A stretch of 64,000 bases of DNA from Panopea generosa (taxonomy: Eukaryota > Mollusca > Bivalvia > Adapedonta > Hiatellidae). The notes under the pieces are model-generated. The model had not been told where the DNA came from. It made no database searches and was given only the letters and a program-made list of their open reading frames with translations. Shown here in pieces: positions 57,910-64,000 of this stretch (positions are counted from its first letter, which is position 1; every line of letters starts with the position of its first letter). A program made the position numbers and the translations under genes. Location of the stretch: contig CM055894.1 in the NCBI GenBank assembly GCA_029582155.1, positions 30,781,707 to 30,845,706 of the forward strand, written 5' to 3'.

Positions 57910-60900
57910 GACAACGGTCAAGGCCCATTGGTCACACATTATGTACCTAGTTATGAACAATTGAATATTTTAACCTGGAATATTGGTGGACTTATAAAAT
58001 ATGTGGACGATTTGTTATTTAAACAATATTTACAAACATATGATATTGTAGGACTTGTTGAAACGTGGAGTAGCTTTAAAGGCGAATATGATTTGTTTTT
58101 ACAGCAGTTCACTCATTTTGATTGTATAAGACAGAAACTTGGTAATGCAATTCGAAACAGTGGTTGGGTTAGTGTATTTGTAAAAAATACTTTAACTAAA
58201 TCTGGTTTAATTAGGCAAATATTCCCAGAGTTTTCAAATTGCATTGTTTTATATATTAAATCTAGCGTTTTTCATTTCATGAAGGATATTTTATTATACA
58301 TTGCTTATGTCTCACCCGAAGGATCACCCACTTATAATGCGAATGAGAAAAATGGTATAGTTTTGTTAGAAAATAATATTTCAATGTTAAAAAATGTATA
58401 TCCAGAATGCTATTTATATATTTCTTGGGACATGAACGCCCGAACTTTGAATTTGCTTGATTTCATTCCTGATGATACTTTAGATCATATGTATACATTT
58501 TCGGTTGACTATGACACAGACACGTTCGACTTGCCGCAAAATAATAAGGATACAGATAGGTACAATCTATTCGGTAAATCACTTGTAGAGCTTTGTTGCA
58601 CTCATAGTGTGCATATTATAAATGGCCGGCTACATGGGGATACATCTGGGAACTTTACGTGTATTGCAAATGATGGCCATAGTGTTGTCGACTACCATAT
58701 CGCTTCTTCGGAATTATTCCCGATTATTTCAGATTTTAATATTGAAGAACGTGATAATTCCGATCATTTCCCAGTATATGCCCAACTTACGTTAAAGTGC
58801 AATCAAACAGAACAGGTCGAATGCGACAGAGAAAATCGCTCGCAAGAATTCGAATTCTTCGAGCAATATAAATGGAGAGATAGTCTACGTGAAGATTTTA
58901 TTCGGTCGTTTAGAAAAAAATTGGAATTAAAGTATAATGAAATTACTGCTTTAATCGGTGTGAATGTAAACGATGCGGTATTAATCATACTTGACCTCTA
59001 TAAACAGTCGGCCAAAACTATGCGTTCGTTACCGAAAGCATCGTCTGCTACAAATATACAACCTTTATGGTGGGATAGTGAGTGCAACGAAGCAAAACAT
59101 TATAAATATGCATTGTTAAGACGATTTCGCTGGACAAATAGTGCAACGGATTTTAACAACTATAAAGCTGCTCGTAATACATTTAAGTATATTTGTACGA
59201 CAAAAAAGTTAAAGCTACAATTTGATCGGCGGCAAAGCCTCATTAATGCACGAAACGATCCGAAAAGTTTCTGGAAATTAATTAAATTACAAAACTTGAA
59301 TAATACGGCAATAACGGGAACTGGGCGGATACATGTAGAAGATTGGTTAACGTACTTTAAAAGTCTTTTATTTAAAGAAGGTCAGCCGCCTGCTTCAGAT
59401 ATAAACTTGCATGATTTTCAAAATAATGATGATATGGATATTTTATTGAATGCACCGATTTCAAACGAGGAAATAAACCGAAGCATAGCTAAACTTAAAA
59501 CAGGGAAATCCTTCAGAAATGATGGGATAGGAACACAGTTTTACAAACACACTTGCGATTTCATAGTGCCCATACTGCACATATTATTCAATAAAATATT
59601 AGACTCTGGTGAATTTCCAGCAATATGGTGCGATAGCATTATAGTTCCTATTTTCAAATCGGGTTCGAGGGACGATCCATCAAATTACAGGGGGATATCT
59701 TTGATTAATATAATGTATAAGATCTTCTCAAGCATAATTAATGACAGAATTACTAAATGGTCGGAGCAGTTTAAAATTATCGATGAAGCCCAGGCGGGGT
59801 TTAGGGCGGGTTACTCGGTTATAGATAACATATTCAATTTGCAAAGTATGGTCCAGAAATATATTTCGAAACCAGGTGGTAGGTTCTATGTACTATACGT
59901 AGATTTTCAGAAAGCATTTGATTCTCTAGTTCACTTTAAACTATTTTCAAGCCTTCTGAAGAAAGGCATCAACGGTAAGCTTGTGCATGTGTTAATATCT
60001 ATGTATTCGAACATCCAGTCATATGTTAGGGTTGGAAACAAGTTTACTAAGCCATTTAAATGCAATATTGGAGCGAGACAATGTGATTTAAATTCGCCGA
60101 TAATTTTTAGTCTTTACATAAATGACCTTTGTACCCACCTCAGAGAGAAATGTCATAATGGAATATTTATTACTAATGATATACCAGATATTCTTTGCTT
60201 ACTTTTTGCGGACGACGTAGCTAACTGTGCGGACACAGCAAGGAACTTACAAATACAGCTCAACGCAATTTCTGAATTTTGTGATAACACGGGCATGCAG
60301 GTTAACATCAAGAAAACTGAAATAATAGTATTTAGAAATGGCGGTCCACTGCGAAATTATGAAAATTGGTCCTTTAATGGAAATAATGTAAACACGACAT
60401 CTGTATATAAATATATGGGATTACTTTTTACACCTAAACTCTCATGGACATCTGCTAAGTGTAAATTGGCTGCACAAGCTAGGAAGACAATATTTTCTAT
60501 TAAAGGATATCAGAGGACATTTGGAAGTTTTATGCATAAAGATATATTTAAATTATTTGATTCGATGGTAGTGCCAATACTCACATTTGGTTCGAAAATC
60601 TGGGGACATGAATACGCCGACAAGATAGAACAAATACAAGTGCAATTTTGTAAATATTTTCTAGGTATTACTTCTACTGTTAATAATTTTGTAGCTCTTG
60701 GAGAGTGCGGGAGACTCCCACTATGTGTAATATATTATACCAAGTGCATAAAATACTGGTGTAAATTGCTTCAAATGTCTAACAATCGCTTTCCTAAGAA
60801 CTGTTACAAAATGTTGAAATCTCAAGACGATATTGGTAGAAAAACTTGGGCCACAAACGTTAAAACATTATTGTATAGGTATGGGTTTGGGTGTGTGTGG

Positions 60901-61404
60901 CTAGCACAAGATGTTGGTGACATTAACCTATTTGTCTTAACATTTAAACGAAGGATCTCAGATTGTATTACTCAAACTTGGCATGATGATATAATCAACT
61001 CACCCAGGTGTGATACATATAAACATATTAAATCCTTATTAAATCCTGAAAGATATTTAAACATTGACCTTTCGTTCAATCTCAAACGATCATTTGCACG
61101 TTTTAGATGCTCCTCTCACAGACTAAATATTGAAATTGGTCGACATTTTAACATTGAAAGAGAAAATAGAATATGTTTTTTTTGTTTCTTAAATTCCAAT
61201 ATAATGGTGATAGAAAACGAATACCATGTATTTTTTAATTGTTCTAAGTATACTCATGTTAGAGAAACACATCTGTATAATTGGTATATAAGGCATTCAG
61301 AACATGCAGATTTTTATCGATTGCTTCAAAGCGAGAATCCAGAGACTATTAGAAAAATTGCTCTTTTTATAACAAAACTATTTGAAATTATAGATAAAAC
61401 ATAG
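57910..61404 (+). CDS. LINE ORF2: endonuclease-reverse transcriptase, uninterrupted
   Basis: An open frame of about 1,165 codons ending TAG at 61402-61404. Numbering from the TTG at 57928 gives 1,158 residues. The endonuclease has LNILTWNIGG near the N-terminus, then VETW, WDMNAR, VVDYH and SDHFP (Ser278-Asp279-His280): the metal-binding and catalytic set of APE-type endonucleases. The RT has LINIMYKIFSSII, VDFQKAFDS (Asp659) and FADD (760-763). The usual RQGD turn is RQCD here (Cys719). The C-terminal knuckle is Cys1083, Cys1086, His1100, Cys1105. There is no in-frame ATG near the start, so translation would depend on read-through or reinitiation after ORF1. It should nick target DNA and copy its own RNA; the Gly-to-Cys change may weaken it. 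Confidence 0.9.
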   Translation, partial: DNGQGPLVTHYVPSYEQLNILTWNIGGLIKYVDDLLFKQYLQTYDIVGLVETWSSFKGEYDLFLQQFTHFDCIRQKLGNAIRNSGWVSVFVKNTLTKSGLIRQIFPEFSNCIVLYIKSSVFHFMKDILLYIAYVSPEGSPTYNANEKNGIVLLENNISMLKNVYPECYLYISWDMNARTLNLLDFIPDDTLDHMYTFSVDYDTDTFDLPQNNKDTDRYNLFGKSLVELCCTHSVHIINGRLHGDTSGNFTCIANDGHSVVDYHIASSELFPIISDFNIEERDNSDHFPVYAQLTLKCNQTEQVECDRENRSQEFEFFEQYKWRDSLREDFIRSFRKKLELKYNEITALIGVNVNDAVLIILDLYKQSAKTMRSLPKASSATNIQPLWWDSECNEAKHYKYALLRRFRWTNSATDFNNYKAARNTFKYICTTKKLKLQFDRRQSLINARNDPKSFWKLIKLQNLNNTAITGTGRIHVEDWLTYFKSLLFKEGQPPASDINLHDFQNNDDMDILLNAPISNEEINRSIAKLKTGKSFRNDGIGTQFYKHTCDFIVPILHILFNKILDSGEFPAIWCDSIIVPIFKSGSRDDPSNYRGISLINIMYKIFSSIINDRITKWSEQFKIIDEAQAGFRAGYSVIDNIFNLQSMVQKYISKPGGRFYVLYVDFQKAFDSLVHFKLFSSLLKKGINGKLVHVLISMYSNIQSYVRVGNKFTKPFKCNIGARQCDLNSPIIFSLYINDLCTHLREKCHNGIFITNDIPDILCLLFADDVANCADTARNLQIQLNAISEFCDNTGMQVNIKKTEIIVFRNGGPLRNYENWSFNGNNVNTTSVYKYMGLLFTPKLSWTSAKCKLAAQARKTIFSIKGYQRTFGSFMHKDIFKLFDSMVVPILTFGSKIWGHEYADKIEQIQVQFCKYFLGITSTVNNFVALGECGRLPLCVIYYTKCIKYWCKLLQMSNNRFPKNCYKMLKSQDDIGRKTWATNVKTLLYRYGFGCVWLAQDVGDINLFVLTFKRRISDCITQTWHDDIINSPRCDTYKHIKSLLNPERYLNIDLSFNLKRSFARFRCSSHRLNIEIGRHFNIERENRICFFCFLNSNIMVIENEYHVFFNCSKYTHVRETHLYNWYIRHSEHADFYRLLQSENPETIRKIALFITKLFEIIDKT

Positions 61405-61566
61405 TTCCACATTATAAACTGTACCAGTTTTCAGACACTTCAAATGTATATTTAATATATTGTAACACAACTTGTAAAACATCAATGATCAATAATTACT
61501 GTTGTATTTTGGGCCGGAGGCCTTTATTTACTCAATAAAACATCTTGTATCTTGTATCTTGTATCT

Positions 61567-61731
61567 TGTGTTAGTTTTAGTTTAATGAGGATGAAATAAA
61601 AGCTACAAGTGCTAGAGTGTACACAATATCAAAAAATGCATTTTTGATAATTCGAAGGCTATAACTGTGACAATAGTTATCCAATTTGACCAGTTCAAGA
61701 ACTTGTCCAAGATATTATGGTTATATAACTA
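61567..61731. repeat. ~163-bp-unit array, middle segment
   Basis: GTGCTAGAGTGTACACAATA, TTGATAATTCGAAGGC and GACCAGTTCAAGAACTTGTC, ending ATTATGGTTATATAACTA, where the Tigger element is inserted. Confidence 0.8.
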
Positions 61732-62503
61732 CAGTCAAAATTGTACTAACGGGCACCTGTAATAAGCGTGTCCCTCTGTTAAGCGGCCATTTTATTTCCC
61801 CCCGATGAAAATCTTTCTATAATTAAATTGACCTGTATTAAGTGTGAACTTGTCTAACGCGGCCAATGGCTGCCTAAATTGGTCCATTTTCACTCAAAAT
61901 CCTTGTATAAGCGTGCATTTTCGGCTAGTTTGAATGCCGATAACAAAGGGAGATAAAAATAAATAATTTAGGACGGCTGCTTAATTCATAGAATTGCTTA
62001 CCGATTTTATACAGAAAAACATATACGCGAAATATTAAACAGATAAATAACTTTTATTTGGTTATTCATTAGGCTGTATTTAATTTCAAAACGGACAAAT
62101 AAGAGTCAATAAAGGAGACATACAATTTAATTAACTCTTGTTTGCGTATAGTAATTTAGATAAGCGGCATCAATTATCATTTTACCGCTTAGATCATTGA
62201 TTTTTACAAAAACAAAGTAATTCGAGTATACAAGTGCGATCGACAGAGAAGATTAATAGTTGTTTGTTTGGTCATCAATTAAAGTGGTAAAAGGTAATAA
62301 TTACTGTGTTTTTAGCGAGAATGGGTCGTATTGTCATGCGTTAATCTCCTTGTTTGTTACGTGCATTGTATTGGTTTCAGTCAATTGTTTCGAAATTCGA
62401 TTGTGTGAAAATCTTTTAAGTGCGTGTCTGATTTTAATTCTTACCATTCTATAGTTATTATTTGCAGTGATAGGCTGAAATAATCTTCAACCTAATTTTT
62501 AGT

Positions 62504-62653
62504 ATGTCTTCTAAGAAAAGAAAAGTTCTAACATTAGATGACCCAATTAAAGTCATCAAACTTTTAGAAAGTGGAAAAAGTACTCGGCTAGTAGCTGAGG
62601 AATTTTGTGTTGGAAAAACCCAAGTTAAACAAACATTGAAGCGCAAAATTTGA
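62504..62653 (+). pseudogene. CENP-B/pogo transposase N-terminal helix-turn-helix remnant
   Basis: ATG to TGA, 49 codons: MSSKKRKVLTLDDPIKVIK, then LLESGKSTRLVAEEFCVGKT. This is the Psq-like first DNA-binding helix-turn-helix at the N-terminus of pogo/Tigger transposases and of CENP-B. The frame then stops (KRKI-stop), where a full-length protein would continue with a second helix-turn-helix and the DDE catalytic core. An (ATT)n tract follows 50 bp later. No catalytic Asp residues are present. It probably once bound the element's ends. The strong resemblance identifies the superfamily of the surrounding element. Confidence 0.85.
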
Positions 62654-62701
62654 TTCACATAAAAACAGTGCAGGACTAATTGGAATATTTACATTAATGT
62701 A

Positions 62702-62702
<1 letters not shown>

Positions 62703-62761
<59 letters not shown>
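62703..62761. repeat. (ATT)n microsatellite, about 20 copies
   Basis: Uninterrupted ATT triplets inside the Tigger derivative. Confidence 0.98.
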
Positions 62762-62762
<1 letters not shown>

Positions 62763-62978
62763 GTAAATAATGAAAATAGATATATATTTCCTTACTATGT
62801 TTTAATTTTTATTATTAAACCAATTCATTAATTAAATTGAGTTCTTTTCTATTTTTACTTTTATACCCAAAATATAGGTCATAAGTCGGTAAAAGAAAAA
62901 CTCTATTAAGCACCAACCTGTGTTAAGCAAGCGATTTTGAACTTTCTCTTGGCCGCTTGCTTTAGACAGGTTTGACTG

Positions 62979-63467
62979 TCCTATGTAAGTGTGGTGGACA
63001 TCAAGTGAAAGCTGCCAGTACTACAATGCATACATACAAGATCAAATAATGCAATCTTTGATGATAAATGGGCAGTAACTCAGACATTAATTACCCGATT
63101 TGGCCTGTTCGAGAATTTGTCCAAGATATGGTTATATAACAACTGTGTAAGTTTGGTGAGAATCAAATAAAAAATACTGGTGCTAGAGTACACACAAGGT
63201 AAAATTGTGCAGTTTTTGACAATTCAAGGGTCATTACTCTAACATTTATATTCTGATTTGGCCAGTTCAAGAACCTGTTCGAGATAGTATGGAACTACTA
63301 TGGAAGTTTGATGAGGATCAAATAAACAATGAGGGTGATAGAGTGCACACAAGGTCAAAATTAATACTGCATTATCTTATTGTTTCAATGGCTATAACTC
63401 TGACATTAATAATTGTATTTGGCCAGTTAAACAACTTGTCAGAGATATTATGGTTATATAACTTCTA
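62979..63467. repeat. ~163-bp-unit array, last segment
   Basis: Three units with GGGCAGTAACTCAGACATTA, GGCCTGTTCGAGAATTTGTC and AGATATTATGGTTATATAAC. They end at a TA (63466-63467), where another element begins. Confidence 0.8.
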
Positions 63468-63540
63468 CACTGCGGTCCCGTTATAACGCGGTCGGATATA
63501 ACGCGAATTCCTGGGGAAAAGTCATGATATAAAACTTAAA
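63468..63540. mobile_element. Terminal part of a second pogo/Tigger-like element
   Basis: After TA comes CACTGCGGTCCCGTTATAAC, then GCGGTCGGATATAACGCGAA. The GTCCCGTTATAACGCGG style is typical of Tigger-type ends. The opposite end was not found before the window edge, so the right boundary is only nominal. Confidence 0.5.
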
Positions 63541-63888
63541 AATCTGCGCAAATGATCAATTGACAACCAAACAATAGATCGTCGCCATGTTTTGATTTGA
63601 TAATCGCTCATCTTCTACTCACCAATTAGCCTTGATTATAACAAACTGTTCTAACCATTACCTCATGGTGGTATAAAGGATAGTTTAAATGATTGATTCA
63701 TGCCAGCATTGACTTTTAACAGTTTGTAATAATCCCGAGTGCTCCAATAAATGCTGAGACGCGTCAAACACGGAAGCCATATGCAAACTTTGTTATTATC
63801 GAGTGATCACGTGATCAAGCAACCAAGCGGTTGACAGGTATTGATATATCGCAGGTATCTTATCGGATCATAAACACAAATTTATTAT
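63541..63888. other. Non-coding; possibly interior of the preceding element
   Basis: No frame or repeat recognised. Confidence 0.35.
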
Positions 63889-64000
63889 TATGCCCCCCGC
63901 CCCAAAAATTTTTGGGTGGCATATAGTAATCGCAGTGTCCGTCCGTCCTTCCGTCCGGTATTTCGTTTCCGGTCTGTAACTTTGTCATGCATAGATGGAT
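63889..64000 (+). repeat. Start of a dispersed 'TATGCCCCCC...GTCCGTCCGTCC' repeat
   Basis: TTATGCCCCCCGCCCC, then AAATTTTTGGGTGGCATATA and GTCCGTCCGTCCTTCCGTCC; it runs off the window. The head holds a short inverted repeat (TATGCC and GGCATA). I recall similar sequences as common in molluscan DNA. Confidence 0.5.

Larger units (their letters stand above)
57547..61566 (+). mobile_element. Near-intact non-LTR retrotransposon with endonuclease and RT
   Basis: Inserted within a tandem-repeat unit. The flanks TGTGATAGT (57538-57546) and TGTGTTAGT (61567-61575) look like a 9-bp target duplication with one mismatch. The 5' end falls inside ORF1, so it is slightly truncated. The 3' end has AATAAA (61534-61539) and then about three CTTGTAT repeats instead of poly(A). 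Apurinic-type endonuclease, RT and a C-terminal CCHC are present. The repeat-type tail and ORF1 type point to the CR1/Jockey/I assemblage; I cannot place the clade exactly. Confidence 0.9.
61732..62978 (+). mobile_element. Tigger/pogo DNA transposon derivative
   Basis: Left end CAGTCAAAATTGTACTAACG and inverted right end CAGTCAAACCTGTCTAAAGC. The TA target is intact on the left (61730-61731) and appears as TC on the right. Internal motifs GTTAAGCGGCC and CTTAATAGAG are also mirrored. The rest of the transposase is missing, so this is an internally deleted, non-autonomous copy. The ~90-bp end of a relative lies at 37858. Confidence 0.8.

Noticed and set aside
57663-57960. Minus-strand ORFs opposite the LINE ORF1
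   Set aside because: Shadow frames of the plus-strand LINE coding sequence.

Overview
The window is AT-rich animal DNA, almost certainly from a bivalve mollusc. There are no prokaryotic operons. Instead there are spliced-exon signatures, four non-LTR retrotransposons, tRNA-derived SINEs, TA-flanked inverted-repeat elements and large minisatellites. Several dispersed repeats have the look I associate with bivalve genomes: arrays headed by AACAAGAG with the phrase 'GGGCCATAACTCTGAC', and a SINE ending in CAAT repeats. The group is inferred from repeat style, not from a marker gene.

Host genes are thinly spread. On the minus strand a probable gene covers about 8.3 to 53.4 kb. It has two Ser/Thr-rich exons (53407-53436 and 44534-44617), a transmembrane exon (40110-40236), two possible microexons (19096-19119 and 16237-16263), two cytoplasmic exons (14418-14474 and 9413-9560) and a possible last exon whose coding part is 8350-8377. 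Nearly all junctions are phase 1, which suggests a mucin-like single-pass membrane protein with a modular tail. The transmembrane exon carries an apparent 1-nt frame disruption. A second, weaker gene on the plus strand may begin at 29448-29474 and continue at 35121-35226, nested in the largest intron.

Repeats fill the rest. Four LINEs, all on the plus strand, lie at 2051-5188 (decayed), 21457-23631 (5' truncated, open frame intact), 53850-55660 (decayed) and 57547-61566 (nearly intact ORF2 with endonuclease and reverse transcriptase). Class II elements include a Tigger/pogo derivative keeping a CENP-B-type helix-turn-helix (61732-62978), a hAT-like element with a broken BED-finger reading frame (46881-48646) and several MITEs. 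Minisatellites have units of 21, 33, 39, about 55, about 98 and 102 bp; the 33- and 39-bp arrays show higher-order repeats.

Nesting gives relative ages. A roughly 163-bp-unit array (57405-63466) was split by the LINE and the Tigger element. The 20.5-23.9 kb minisatellite was split by another LINE. A segmental duplication (43735-44830 and 51330-53690) copied a coding exon of the minus-strand gene.
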